The notes: generated by a model from the sequence alone, not told the origin. 64,000 bases of DNA from Enterococcus haemoperoxidus ATCC BAA-382 (GCF_000407165.1 NZ_KE136480.1:682001-746000), one strand, 5' to 3'; numbered from the stretch's first letter, positions 7,699 through 16,962 are shown. Numbers and translations: made by a program.

Positions 7699-10218
7699 TT
7701 ATGGTGTATCCGCCAAAGTGAACTCTAAGACCGCTTTATACGCCCCTTCTTCAATATAGCGTGATTTTAGACGATCTATTTTTAACAAGAAACCAGCATC
7801 CGATGGCCAGCTCATCTTTGTTTCTCCAGTAACACCCGTGGCGTGATTTAAAATTTCGTGTCTTTCTCCTTTTTTCAATACTTCTGGAACACTGGATGAA
7901 TCCTTTTTATAAATTACAACATCATCCAACCCGACTTTTATATCATCCTTCTCTAAAGTCAAACTTTCCTCCAGCTTGACTGAAAGATCCCAACCTTTTT
8001 GATATGTCACGTGTCTTTGGTCATCTACACTTAATGACCAGTTATCATTTTTTCGACGAATAACTTGTTCTTTGCCTTTTCTGACATAAACATCTCTAAA
8101 ATTCAACGTAGTCGGAACATCTAATATCAAATCTCCAATAGGTGTATACGTTACTGTTACAACAACTATTTCAGATAATTCACCACTACTCACCTTAACT
8201 TGATAATCTTTGGCGATTACCTGACTGCTATCCCACGCAGTAACGAGATCAACCGTATAGTTGTCTCCAACAGCTTTTCCGTTGACCATTACATCTTTCA
8301 CCCATGCTTTACGTTTCTCAGCTGTTGGTACATCTACGTTTTCAAAGTATGTTTGTGCCACAGAAGTTGCTTTCAGCTCTGTATAAAATAAGACACTTAA
8401 TGAAGCTACCACTGTATTTTTATTCTCTAGTCCTGGATACTTTGTATTAAGCTGTGCTGTTGATTGGAAGGTGACGTCAAATTTTTTCGCACCAGCCAGA
8501 CTATTGTCATACGCTTTAATCGATGACGTAAAGTTTGATGTTAAAGTTTCTACTTTTGTATCACCATCATATACATATACTTTACCATTAAATAGACTAC
8601 TTACCGGAGCTTGTGTTCCAACAAATTGCTTGCCCCAATCCATAGGATCAGCGACTAATTTATAATCATGCTTCTTTTTGAAATAATAATCGACTGTCTG
8701 TTTTTCATTTTTGAAGATTCCTGTAACCGGTTGCTCAGTGGTTGCAGAAACATTCACTCCATCTAATTTTGCAGACTCAAAATCAAAATCAGCATATGTT
8801 TTAAGGGGAGCTGACCAAGTTCTGCCTAAATTTCCAGCTGGGATACTAGCTGTATCTTTTATTACACCATCTTGATGGTAATTGACTGTTACTTCTTGTG
8901 CATCCCCTTCTCCTGAAGTACCGCCGGAACCTCCAGAACCTTCTTCTAACCAAACATTTTTTACCGAAGTCCAACTTGCTTTTTTAACTGGAAAATTCAT
9001 CCTCAAACTTAAACTCACTTCATCAGCATTTGTTGAAGTTTTGAATTCTGTGTATAGGTCATGCCAATAACCATCAGCTAGCTCAGTAACTTTAAATCCA
9101 TCTTTAGGTCCAGTTACCCTTTTACCATTATAAAATACAATTTCAATCGATCCAGCTGCATCTGGTAGCCCAACTGGCAAATGATAAGATATACCAAACC
9201 TATATGTTGTGTTAGGTTTCACAGATACAGTTTGTCCTAAAATATAAACTAATTGTCTTGTCTTGCTGGTCGCATTGGTTGTGTCAGCAAGAACGTAATA
9301 TTCATTATTGGCAGGATCATACTGATACACTTTCAATTGACCAAGATAGTCTGTAACTGGCGGTGGATCCACATTAATTTGATTGAGAAGAGGATATTCC
9401 ACATTTACACCTTTATAGAGCCATTCATTTATATTATTTTTATTAGTAAGAGGAATTTTCTCAAAACGATTCCACGGTAAATCCGCCATCGGATGTGTGT
9501 AATTCAAAAGAATTGGTGTTGCCCCAAGAGAAAATCCAAATGATCCTACAAATGATACCCATCCAGGAATATAATTCGTAGTAGTATCACGATAAAAAGT
9601 AGGATTGTTCACTAAATTACTACTTCCCATTTTATTATGAGACATTCTTAGATGATAATCCATCGTTGTAGCTGAGGTAATATCCATCCTATCAGATATG
9701 AATCCAGATAGTGTCTGTCCACCACTTGCTGCCATTTCATCATCGGTCCCAGAATAAGGTGGCGGAGCGACATATCCAGAGTCTTTTGGAACTGATACCT
9801 CACGAAACCTGAAGGCTTTATTATCATCTCGACCACCATATTGCTTCATTAGCCCTACTACTTTAGGCGTCATCTTAATTTCACCCAAACTATCTGTTAT
9901 AAACGGTTGCTCTTGATTAAATGTCGTCCATTTTCCAGTAGCTCTTAATCTTTGGATAACAAAACTTACCCCTTCAAGTGGTTTGCCATCTGCACCTGTT
10001 AACTTCATTGTTACCGAAATTTCAGTCACTTCAGCATCTGTTCTATTTATTAATGATGTCTCTAAAGCACCTGTTTTGGACTCAGTAGTAGCTAGCTCAT
10101 CTTCTTGCTGAGCTATTATTTTTTTATCGCTTTGCATGAAAAAAAATCCACTTACTAAAACGAAACCAAATAGAATGATGCATCGCTTAACCTGTGTTAT
10201 TATATTTTGTTTCTTCAT
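7699..10218 (-). CDS. large WxL protein with SpaA-like and MucBP-like domains
   Basis: An 839-aa secreted protein with signal peptide (to about residue 38), an N-terminal prealbumin/SpaA-like domain (EISVTMKLTGADGKPLEGVS, about 55-150), a beta-rich central region with an NPTFYRDTTTNYIPGW segment, a Gly/Ser linker, a MucBP-like repeat (VTVNYHQDGVIKDT) and a C-terminal WxL domain. In the WxL domain GWDLSV is intact, but the second motif reads LEFTLADTP, with Phe where Trp is usual. The ATG at 10218 has GAGGAG 7 nt upstream. It is the last gene of the operon starting at 15435. It probably mediates surface adhesion while held in the wall by the WxL domain. Confidence 0.88.
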   Translation of the reverse strand: MKKQNIITQVKRCIILFGFVLVSGFFFMQSDKKIIAQQEDELATTESKTGALETSLINRTDAEVTEISVTMKLTGADGKPLEGVSFVIQRLRATGKWTTFNQEQPFITDSLGEIKMTPKVVGLMKQYGGRDDNKAFRFREVSVPKDSGYVAPPPYSGTDDEMAASGGQTLSGFISDRMDITSATTMDYHLRMSHNKMGSSNLVNNPTFYRDTTTNYIPGWVSFVGSFGFSLGATPILLNYTHPMADLPWNRFEKIPLTNKNNINEWLYKGVNVEYPLLNQINVDPPPVTDYLGQLKVYQYDPANNEYYVLADTTNATSKTRQLVYILGQTVSVKPNTTYRFGISYHLPVGLPDAAGSIEIVFYNGKRVTGPKDGFKVTELADGYWHDLYTEFKTSTNADEVSLSLRMNFPVKKASWTSVKNVWLEEGSGGSGGTSGEGDAQEVTVNYHQDGVIKDTASIPAGNLGRTWSAPLKTYADFDFESAKLDGVNVSATTEQPVTGIFKNEKQTVDYYFKKKHDYKLVADPMDWGKQFVGTQAPVSSLFNGKVYVYDGDTKVETLTSNFTSSIKAYDNSLAGAKKFDVTFQSTAQLNTKYPGLENKNTVVASLSVLFYTELKATSVAQTYFENVDVPTAEKRKAWVKDVMVNGKAVGDNYTVDLVTAWDSSQVIAKDYQVKVSSGELSEIVVVTVTYTPIGDLILDVPTTLNFRDVYVRKGKEQVIRRKNDNWSLSVDDQRHVTYQKGWDLSVKLEESLTLEKDDIKVGLDDVVIYKKDSSSVPEVLKKGERHEILNHATGVTGETKMSWPSDAGFLLKIDRLKSRYIEEGAYKAVLEFTLADTP

Positions 10219-10381
10219 TCGTTCTCCTCTCATCCAATAAGAGTTATTTTACGACCTGATTTTATCGCTTAAATTTACTATGTTTTTCTTTATTGCTATT
10301 GTGTATCTGTTACTCGGTAAACTGTGCCATATTTGGTTATTATTAGATACTCCTAATCAGTAAATTTCAGCCCAAAACCTT

Positions 10382-10720
10382 TTATTTTAGAGGATATATG
10401 TTAGTTTTACTATTAAATACATGTTTCAAACTATACACACCTATAAATATAATCAATAACGAACAACCAAGTAGCGTCCAAATAATAGATGTAATCAGGT
10501 CACCTGTTGAAGGTAGCTTTCCCTGAGAAATTGGAGATGTCGCTACATCATTAAGTAGTGGTGGCTGAGAAATAGGCGGTAATTCTAACGGAACTTCTTC
10601 CTTCGGCAAAGTAATCATTACGTCTGTAGTGGCATCACTTTGGGTAGCTTCAACTGTTTTTCCGAAAAAACAACAACCTCCAATTACAAAAAGTAGTAAC
10701 AAAAAAATATTTTTTTTCAT
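10382..10720 (-). CDS. small LPxTG sortase-anchored protein
   Basis: A 112-aa protein with signal peptide (MKKNIFLLLLFVIGGCCFFG), a short Pro-rich ectodomain, the LPSTGD sorting motif, a hydrophobic helix and a short tail. It is expected to be anchored by sortase to peptidoglycan. It matches in position and size the LPxTG gene of WxL operon 1 (1686-2000). The ATG at 10720 is preferred because GAGGGGG lies 6 nt upstream, whereas another ATG 6 nt earlier abuts that site. It lies between a DUF916 gene and the large WxL gene of operon 2. Confidence 0.85.
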   Translation of the reverse strand: MKKNIFLLLLFVIGGCCFFGKTVEATQSDATTDVMITLPKEEVPLELPPISQPPLLNDVATSPISQGKLPSTGDLITSIIWTLLGCSLLIIFIGVYSLKHVFNSKTNIYPLK

Positions 10721-10763
10721 CGTCATCCCCCTCTTTCCTCGTTATTTATCCCCGCATCTTAAT

Positions 10764-11795
10764 TTAGGCACTCCTTTTTTTCTTGCGCAAGAAAAAAAGG
10801 AGTAGCGTTATTATAAGTAGCGTGGAAAACAATAGCACCCACCACCCACTAAAATAAGATTGATCATTTTGATTGATATGTCGATTGATTTGTTCTGCTT
10901 CAATCCTCGTAAAGGTGAAATTCTTCACCCATGTCCAATTTCCACCATCTGCTGTTGTAATACGGATATCCGCTGTATATTCCCCAGCAGTAATTTTTTG
11001 ATTCTGTAAAGAAACTGGGATAGCAATGGCTGAATTAGGAGCCATTCTCATGTCTTGTTTGTTGAACTTGATCAAGTTTTTTGAACTATTGTTTTTTCTG
11101 ATATTAATCGCTGCGGCCATTTTTTCAACGAACACTCCTTTTGTATTGGAGAGATCGACAAATAGGGAATAAGAACCATCTTTTAGTTTTAGTGAAACGT
11201 CATTGAGTTTCAATACTGGTTTGATTTTTTCGGTATTTGATTCATGGATCAAGACCCCAATTAAAAAAGCAAATTTATTAATAATTATGCTTTCCTCTTG
11301 AGAGTGCTCTTCTTTTACAATAGGTTTTAATTGAATCCCACCGGCAAGATACCCCTCAAAAGCAACTTCTGGAAGAGTGATCACAAACTCAACTATTTCA
11401 GTACTATTTGGCTTTAAAGTAACCTCTTTTGGCCCTGTCATGATTTGAGCAAGGTCATAATTTAGCGACACATCTTTTTTTAAGTCTGTTGGTCCGTACT
11501 CGATTACACCATTTCCATTTGTTTTCGCACTATTCAAATCAATAGCAACTTTTAGAGGCTTATCTGATATATTGTGCATTTTTAACTGGATTGTTTGTTT
11601 TTCTCCTGGCTTCATTAAAAGATCGTAATAGCCCACATTCTTATTTTGTTGATTTTCAGGAAATACGACCTCGTAGGAAAAATCTTTAATTGGATTTTTA
11701 GCAGACTCGTCAGAAAAAACAATGGTTGGACAAATAAATAGACATGCTATCCCTAAAAACAGGCAATACAATATTTTTTCATACATTAACTTCAA
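10764..11795 (-). CDS. DUF916/DUF3324 WxL-interacting membrane anchor
   Basis: A 343-aa protein with signal peptide (to about residue 28), a DUF916 domain (SYEVVFPENQQNKNVGYYDL, LMKPGEKQTIQLKMHNISDK), a DUF3324 domain (about 165-290, with YTADIRITTADGG), one C-terminal transmembrane helix and the basic tail RKKKRSA. DUF916/DUF3324 proteins are known WxL partners: they bind peptidoglycan and host ligands and tether WxL proteins. Translation probably starts at TTG 11795, 8 nt after AAGGA; the ATG at 11786 is further from the site. A second family member lies at 12969-14039 in the same operon. Confidence 0.9.
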   Translation of the reverse strand: MKLMYEKILYCLFLGIACLFICPTIVFSDESAKNPIKDFSYEVVFPENQQNKNVGYYDLLMKPGEKQTIQLKMHNISDKPLKVAIDLNSAKTNGNGVIEYGPTDLKKDVSLNYDLAQIMTGPKEVTLKPNSTEIVEFVITLPEVAFEGYLAGGIQLKPIVKEEHSQEESIIINKFAFLIGVLIHESNTEKIKPVLKLNDVSLKLKDGSYSLFVDLSNTKGVFVEKMAAAINIRKNNSSKNLIKFNKQDMRMAPNSAIAIPVSLQNQKITAGEYTADIRITTADGGNWTWVKNFTFTRIEAEQINRHINQNDQSYFSGWWVLLFSTLLIITLLLFFLRKKKRSA

Positions 11796-11944
11796 ATAAA
11801 CAATCCTTTCTCCTAACGACTACTTCCCCAATTACCTTCCTCCTTATAAACATTTTTTTGAATGAACAACTTATAACAATAACTATCTATTTCAATCAAT
11901 ACTTTACTTATATTTTTTACTACTTTTATTGCTGTTTCTGATTG

Positions 11945-12652
11945 CTATTGTAAATCATCTAACGTCCAAGAAACTGTACCCGCAAAAGACTCTCCAGCGG
12001 CTTCATCTTTTGCTGCATCGGTTACAACTAATTTAACATCTGAGATTAGTGTCGAAACTCCACCTTTTACGGCATTTGCTGTTTTCTTAACTAATACTGC
12101 TTGTCCTGTTGTATTTCCAGCTTCAATTGTCAATGTTTTAGCTTTTCCATCCCCAAGAGTAATTCCTGCATTTGCATCTAATGCACTCAATGAAGTAGCA
12201 TCTGGTTTATTGGGAACAAAATCATTATCTTCACCAATTTCTGAACCAATATCATATTTTTGTGCATCATTTAAATTCACCATTAGTTTAGATGCTAATG
12301 TTTTAGAAGCATCTGCAGTAGTCATTTCTGATAATTTAACATTTAATGACCACGACGTTGTAGCAGCCGATCTATCATCATTAACGATCAAATATTGATT
12401 ACCTTTAACTGTATTACTAAATGTCGCTGAAGCACCTACAGCTTTTTGCTCCCCAAATTGGAAAGAAGTTGGTTTCCAAACAAGTGACAAGTTGTTTTTA
12501 AATGGCTTGTTCTCACCAGGAATTGTTGGATCATCCGATTTAAAACTCACACCTATATCTGTTTTATCTTCAAAACTTTTTGCATCCGCTTTTGGAGCAA
12601 ATAACATTAAAGCTGTTGCTGATAATAGAGACATCATTACTAATTTTTTCAT
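11945..12652 (-). CDS. WxL domain surface protein (small)
   Basis: A 235-aa protein with signal peptide MKKLVMMSLLSATALMLFAP and cleavage near ADAKS. Most of the mature protein is one WxL domain (SFQFGEQKA, TSWSLNVKL, terminal VSWTLDDLQ). It is the minimal WxL form, likely held on the wall and contacting the flanking DUF916 proteins. The ATG at 12652 has AAAGGA about 10 nt upstream. It sits between two DUF916/DUF3324 genes, the usual layout of a complete WxL operon. Confidence 0.92.
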   Translation of the reverse strand: MKKLVMMSLLSATALMLFAPKADAKSFEDKTDIGVSFKSDDPTIPGENKPFKNNLSLVWKPTSFQFGEQKAVGASATFSNTVKGNQYLIVNDDRSAATTSWSLNVKLSEMTTADASKTLASKLMVNLNDAQKYDIGSEIGEDNDFVPNKPDATSLSALDANAGITLGDGKAKTLTIEAGNTTGQAVLVKKTANAVKGGVSTLISDVKLVVTDAAKDEAAGESFAGTVSWTLDDLQ

Positions 12653-12728
12653 TTTTGTACCGTCCTTTGATATTTTAAGTATACGATTGACGATAGTTAT
12701 TGTTATAAGTTGTTCATTCGCTAATTTG

Positions 12729-12962
12729 TTATTGTAGAAGTTCGATTTGATCTCTTAATAAAGTAAATAGATACGCAATCAAGCCTAAACTAGTCAATGT
12801 TATAAAGAGAAGACTAAAGTTCAATATTAATTTAGATTTCTTTTTCCTTAATTTTTTTATTAAGAACACATCTTTCGATAACGTCATTAAGAAAAAGAAC
12901 AATGAGATAATGGCGGCGGCCCCCAGTATTAACATCCATAAATAATCAATCATTTGTTTCAC
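12729..12962 (-). CDS. small two-helix membrane protein of WxL operon 2
   Basis: A 77-aa protein with two predicted membrane helices (about 8-29 and 46-67) separated by a basic loop (KKLRKKKSK). I do not recognise a family. It lies 6 nt downstream of a DUF916 gene and upstream of a WxL gene, so it is translated from the same mRNA. It may support assembly or export of the surface complex (inference from position). The ribosome site is weak. Confidence 0.65.
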   Translation of the reverse strand: MKQMIDYLWMLILGAAAIISLFFFLMTLSKDVFLIKKLRKKKSKLILNFSLLFITLTSLGLIAYLFTLLRDQIELLQ

Positions 12963-12968
12963 TCACTT

Positions 12969-14039
12969 TCAAATCTTCTTATTTTGATTTCTTTTTTTCT
13001 TTCTTTTTTCTCTTCTTCGTTTCCACTCTATCTCCATGTTCTTTTTTCTAACGAGAATCATTACAATAATGATTCCTATCACAACTAAAATTAGGATTGT
13101 TACAATTTTTATCCATGTTGGCGTTATGATTCTAAAACCGCTATTTTCATTCATTGATTTCGCTTGATCACTTGTAATCGTAAATTCTTTCTCGAATTTC
13201 CAATCACTGTACCCGTCATTCGCACTCATCGTTACGATATATGTGCCTGCTCGAACAGTACCCGTGCCCCAATCCATCTCAAAATCAAAATGACTATTTG
13301 GCGCCATCATGTAATTTTCAACTTTCTTTTTCTTTAATATCGTCTCACTATCTTTTGCTTTGACATCTGCAACAATCTCTAAATTAGATATCATTTTGGG
13401 TTCAGGGTTCTGTAACGTCGTTAAAATCATTTTCTTTCCACGTTTCAATGTTGACTTTGCATCTATTAAGTTCAATGTTTTAGAATCTTTGTAGTCATCA
13501 CCAGTTTCAGATGTTATCAATCCAATCCTATAAGAGAATTTGCTAGAAACTTGCTCTTCACTTTCTTCACCGTCCACCTCAAATACGAGAGCTCCCATCT
13601 TTACCCCTTTGTAATTTTCACTAGGTGGGGTAAGTTTAAAAACAGCTTCCTTCTCTTCAAAGTTTTCAACTGTTAAACTTGGTGTTTCTACAGTAACAAT
13701 CTTACTGATAGGGTCATGAAGAGTTGTATCAAGCATTTTTTTATTCTCTGTATATTCGATTGTTCCGCTGTCTCCTGTAAATGCATCTGTAGTGTACAAC
13801 TTTAATTTGATTGGCTCTTTTTGCGTGCTTTTCACTTTTACTTTTAATAATTGTTCTTCTTCCGGAACTGTTTGGATATAAAAATAACTTTTTTCTGGAT
13901 CGATTTGTTTCCCATTAAGAACTGCTGAAACTGTATAACCTAAATTGGAACTTTCATCAGCAAACGATTTATCTGGAAATAACCATAAGAACAAACTCAT
14001 AAATAATACGACATATAATATTTTGTTTTTCTTTATCAA
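12969..14039 (-). CDS. DUF916/DUF3324 WxL-interacting membrane anchor
   Basis: A 356-aa protein with signal peptide (to about residue 28), a DUF916 domain (SYFYIQTVPEEEQLLKVKVK, GTIEYTENKK), a DUF3324 domain (YRIGLITSETG, NYMMAPNSHFDFEM, AGTYIVTMSANDG), a membrane helix at about 305-330 and an unusually long Lys/Arg-rich cytoplasmic tail. The likely start is TTG 14039 after AAGGAG. It is expected to anchor WxL proteins and bind peptidoglycan or host ligand. It is a paralogue of 10764-11795, only distantly similar, so the two may serve different WxL partners. Confidence 0.9.
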   Translation of the reverse strand: MIKKNKILYVVLFMSLFLWLFPDKSFADESSNLGYTVSAVLNGKQIDPEKSYFYIQTVPEEEQLLKVKVKSTQKEPIKLKLYTTDAFTGDSGTIEYTENKKMLDTTLHDPISKIVTVETPSLTVENFEEKEAVFKLTPPSENYKGVKMGALVFEVDGEESEEQVSSKFSYRIGLITSETGDDYKDSKTLNLIDAKSTLKRGKKMILTTLQNPEPKMISNLEIVADVKAKDSETILKKKKVENYMMAPNSHFDFEMDWGTGTVRAGTYIVTMSANDGYSDWKFEKEFTITSDQAKSMNENSGFRIITPTWIKIVTILILVVIGIIIVMILVRKKNMEIEWKRRREKRKKKRNQNKKI

Positions 14040-14075
14040 GATTTTGATTTCTCCTTATTAAAATAGGTTAAAATT

Positions 14076-14711
14076 CTATTTTTTTATTGTTTCGATGTAA
14101 ATACTTGCATAATATTCACTATCTTCTCTATATATTTCTTCACCTAATATCAATTTTTCTTTTTCTTGCCATTGAGTGATAAAATCAACTGCTACTTTTA
14201 TAGCCTGTTCTTCTGTCTCAAACGGGCCTTTAATTTCAATTACTTCTCCCTCTTCATAGTCGATCTCTTCCTTACGATAACCAATCGCTGCTAGAATCGA
14301 TATGATATAAACTAAACTTGCAGCTAAAACAAATAAAATGAAGAAAACAATTCCAGCTACATTGAAAATTAAAGATAAACAGCTAATTAAATTTATAACT
14401 AAAAACAATTGAACGATTCCTTTATAACGTTGATCTTTTTTATCTACTAAATAGACTAAATAAGTAAAAAATAAAGTAATTGACATTAAAATGAAACTTA
14501 CTATGAAGTAAATGAACGACTCCATCCAATTGTCATGTAAAAACGATAGTAGTTGTAGGAATAGTGATAATCGTTTATCCAAAAAAAAGTAAGCTTCTTC
14601 GTAGAAGGTATAAAACTTTATCAAGTACCCGATCCAACTTATGCTCAAGATCGCTTGGATAGAATAGAAACGCCATTTGTTTTTTCTGTTACTTGTAGCT
14701 GTGGTGTCCAT
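14076..14711 (-). CDS. multi-pass membrane protein of WxL operon 2
   Basis: A 211-aa protein of unknown family. It has about four hydrophobic helices (roughly 18-35, 62-88, 98-118, 120-142) followed by an acidic cytoplasmic domain of about 65 residues (EEGEVIEIKGPFETEEQAIK). It begins 4 nt after the stop of the regulator gene (14716) and precedes the first DUF916 gene, so it belongs to the phase-variable operon. Operon 1 has no counterpart within the window. The function cannot be read from sequence. Confidence 0.7.
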   Translation of the reverse strand: MDTTATSNRKNKWRFYSIQAILSISWIGYLIKFYTFYEEAYFFLDKRLSLFLQLLSFLHDNWMESFIYFIVSFILMSITLFFTYLVYLVDKKDQRYKGIVQLFLVINLISCLSLIFNVAGIVFFILFVLAASLVYIISILAAIGYRKEEIDYEEGEVIEIKGPFETEEQAIKVAVDFITQWQEKEKLILGEEIYREDSEYYASIYIETIKK

Positions 14712-14715
14712 CTTA

Positions 14716-15435
14716 TTAGTTCATTCCTTTATTATTTTTTTGCGTACTTTCATGTACAAGAGCATAGCCGATTGTACGGATAGTCTTTAAGTATTTCGGT
14801 TTCGCAGTGTTCTCTTCTATTTTAGTTCTTATGTGAAACACTAAATTAGCTACTTGATAACGTTTATTTTCTATCTCTTTATCCCATAAAACCTTATAAA
14901 TCTCTTCATAGGTTGCACCTTTTCCTTGTTTGTCATTTAAATAACTAACTAATCTGTACTCAAGGCGGGTTAAAGAAATTTCATTTCCGTTTTCTAAACA
15001 TATAGAATGATTGTAGTCATTTAATTGAATTTGTTTCTCTTCTTTTTCTTGTATCATCAGTTGGTCAGATTTCGTTCTTTGATGAAGCACATTAGAAATG
15101 ATTTCCCCAAATTCACGAGGTTTTATATGTTGGTCGAATACAATTGTTGCGCCCAATTGTAAGTAAATTAAACGTTCAACCTGGGTGCTTTCTCGTAGTA
15201 AAATAAATACAAATGGCACCTCACTTTTTTTAATAGTAAAAAGCATTTCACTAATTTGTTCAACAGATTCTCCTAGACTTTCTCCTGAATGATCGAGGAT
15301 GATGGCTTCTAGTTTTGTCTGCTTTGCTTCAGTTGTATATTTTTCCAACGGTAAAAGTGTATATTTTTTTTCTTTAAGTACATCTATATATAATGAAGAG
15401 GGATTTTCGAAATGATATAAACCTATATTTTTCAT
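14716..15435 (-). CDS. atypical OmpR-like regulator of WxL operon 2
   Basis: A 239-aa paralogue of the regulator at 4960-5643, clearly similar along its length. The N-terminal half is receiver-like (AIILDHSGES, LGATIVFDQHIKP) without the acidic pair. The C-terminal half is a winged helix (SLTRLEYRLVSYL, ATYEEIYKVLW, KYLKTIRTIGYAL). The ATG at 15435 has a strong AGGAGGAAGG site. It is the first gene of the second WxL operon and lies 78 nt from the left repeat of cassette 2. Cassette inversion would place it under the internal promoter. Its target promoters are not identified. Confidence 0.85.
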   Translation of the reverse strand: MKNIGLYHFENPSSLYIDVLKEKKYTLLPLEKYTTEAKQTKLEAIILDHSGESLGESVEQISEMLFTIKKSEVPFVFILLRESTQVERLIYLQLGATIVFDQHIKPREFGEIISNVLHQRTKSDQLMIQEKEEKQIQLNDYNHSICLENGNEISLTRLEYRLVSYLNDKQGKGATYEEIYKVLWDKEIENKRYQVANLVFHIRTKIEENTAKPKYLKTIRTIGYALVHESTQKNNKGMN

Positions 15436-15469
15436 TAAATCCTTCCTCCTTTCATGTTTTATTGTTTTT

Positions 15470-15478
15470 TGTTATACT
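15470..15478 (+). promoter_or_regulatory. extended -10 reading into cassette 2
   Basis: TGTTATACT lies on the plus strand outside the left inverted repeat. It is equivalent to 5678-5686 and 20721-20729. Confidence 0.4.
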
Positions 15479-15512
15479 ACGAGGTAGAAAAATGATTGAA
15501 TTTCTATTTTTA

Positions 15513-15541
15513 TTTTTCTCAGAATTAACCCTTATAAGAAG
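15513..15541 (+). repeat. left inverted repeat of cassette 2 (IRL2)
   Basis: Contains CTCAGAATTA-ACCC-TTATAAGAAG. It matches the reverse complement of 16934-16962 at 27 of 29 positions, with ACCC as the central bases in both copies. Confidence 0.85.
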
Positions 15542-15582
15542 AAAAGTTTCTATGCCTTACAACAAGCGAGTTTGTTTTCAAG

Positions 15583-15604
15583 TTGACGTTTTTTTTGACG
15601 GTTA
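15583..15604 (+). repeat. left arm-type repeats of cassette 2
   Basis: TTGACGTT and TTGACGGTTA start 12 nt apart. The last repeat contains the recombinase stop codon, as in cassette 1. Confidence 0.55.
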
Positions 15605-16717
15605 ATACTCTAAGTTTAATTGTGCATCAATAACAGATATTGCTTTTTCTCTTGTTTCCCACAAAGAGCTGGCATAAGTATCTAAGGTTAGCTTGATTGA
15701 TTGATGCCCCAATAAGCTACTTAATGTAGCGATATCAATTCCGTTCTCAATACAGCGAGTCGCAAAAGTATGCCGTAACGCGTGAAAATGTATAGGCTCG
15801 ATTCCTGCTTTTAACATAGTTTTTTTAAACCGATAATTGATCAATCTAGGCTCCGCATATGAATTTTTATGATTGATTACATACGCACTAACTGCCTCCG
15901 CTTTTTTTTTCGTTAAATAGGTTAATAAATTATTGGCAATGGGGATTTTCCGAACAGAACTTTTCGATTTTGGCAGATCAAAAATAATTTCTGTCTTTGC
16001 TGTTTTTTCAGTTACTGAAACCCGCTGGATCGTGCGCACAACGTGAATGATTTTACTTTCCAGATTAATATCTGACCAAGTCAAACCGCCGATTTCTCCG
16101 ATGCGCATCCCTGTATACAAAGCGATAATGATTGGTGAACAATCTATGTCTTGCAGGGCGATTCTTTCTAATTTTTGCTGCTGTTCTCGTGTTAAAATGG
16201 CGATTTCTTTTTTTCGAATCGTTGGTAACATGACGCCAGCACAAGGGTTTTCGAAGATTACTTTTTCAGAATAGGCTTTGTTCATTGAACTTTTAAAGAT
16301 TGTCAAAACGTTATGTATCGTCGTCAGACTTAATCCTTTATCAGATAAATGAATCAACAATTCGTTGACCTCTTTATTTCTGATTTGAAGTAATTTTTTC
16401 TTTCCTATATAAGGTATGATATGTTTGTCCATTTTTATTCGATAGGCCGCATAGGTTGATTGCTTAATTTGCCGAACAATCAAATGATTTAACCAATAAT
16501 TAAGCCATTCCTCCACACTCCCTTGAAAGAGAGTTGTGTTGTGTTTTGGAAGAGTATACTGAGCTTTTAGTCGTTCTAATTCTTGCTTAACTTCCCCGTA
16601 TTTTTGACCATAAATGTAGCCATAGACAATTTTTCCTTGCTCATTTCTCGCTTTACGATAGCGCCCTTCCCAACGGCCATCTTTTCGCTTGTAAATGTTT
16701 TCGCCTTTTTTAGTCAT
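15602..16717 (-). CDS. tyrosine recombinase of cassette 2
   Basis: A 371-aa Tn916-Int-like recombinase. It has an arm-binding domain at about 1-50 (YKRKDGRWEGRYRKARNEQG), a core-binding domain at about 65-150, and a catalytic domain with Arg in ALYTGMRIGE, the HALRH box, LLGHQ and Tyr in TLDTYASS. The ATG at 16717 follows GGAGG at good spacing. No excisionase, mobilisation or cargo genes accompany it, and it is enclosed by inverted rather than direct repeats. A DNA invertase role is therefore more likely than integration. Arm repeats overlap its leader, consistent with autoregulation. Confidence 0.92.
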   Translation of the reverse strand: MTKKGENIYKRKDGRWEGRYRKARNEQGKIVYGYIYGQKYGEVKQELERLKAQYTLPKHNTTLFQGSVEEWLNYWLNHLIVRQIKQSTYAAYRIKMDKHIIPYIGKKKLLQIRNKEVNELLIHLSDKGLSLTTIHNVLTIFKSSMNKAYSEKVIFENPCAGVMLPTIRKKEIAILTREQQQKLERIALQDIDCSPIIIALYTGMRIGEIGGLTWSDINLESKIIHVVRTIQRVSVTEKTAKTEIIFDLPKSKSSVRKIPIANNLLTYLTKKKAEAVSAYVINHKNSYAEPRLINYRFKKTMLKAGIEPIHFHALRHTFATRCIENGIDIATLSSLLGHQSIKLTLDTYASSLWETREKAISVIDAQLNLEY

Positions 16718-16739
16718 AATTGAAATCCTCCTTTGGTCG

Positions 16740-16761
16740 TTGACGGTATAATTGACGGTTA
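16740..16761 (+). repeat. right arm-type repeats of cassette 2
   Basis: TTGACGGTAT and TTGACGGTTA start 12 nt apart, in the leader of the recombinase gene and in the same orientation as the left pair. Confidence 0.55.
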
Positions 16762-16851
16762 CAAACTGTAAAACAAACGTATTATCTTACTTTTTTCGTT
16801 TTATTCTCATAATATAAAGAAAATAATTAGAAAACATTCGTTTTTTTGTTA

Positions 16852-16880
16852 TGGACTTTTCTCTTTTTTTATACTAAAAT
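16852..16880 (+). promoter_or_regulatory. invertible promoter of cassette 2 (rightward in this orientation)
   Basis: TGGACT, 17 nt, TAAAAT, within a block conserved in all three cassettes (GTTATGGACTTTTC). It points away from the regulator at present. Confidence 0.6.
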
Positions 16881-16933
16881 GGAATAAAGCTGTTATAAAT
16901 CGCTAGATCACGACAATAAGTCGAGAATACTTT

Positions 16934-16962
16934 TTTCTTAGAAGGGTTAATTCTGAGAAAAA
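16934..16962 (-). repeat. right inverted repeat of cassette 2 (IRR2)
   Basis: Reverse complement of 15513-15541 with two differences outside the ACCC centre. Confidence 0.85.

Larger units (their letters stand above)
15513..16962. other. putative invertible recombinase/promoter cassette 2
   Basis: A 1.45-kb interval bounded by 29-nt inverted repeats, with arm repeats, recombinase and rightward promoter in the same order as cassette 1. It stands directly upstream of the regulator of WxL operon 2. The crossover bases differ from those of cassettes 1 and 3. The predicted consequence of inversion is promoter capture by the regulator at 15435. Confidence 0.75.
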
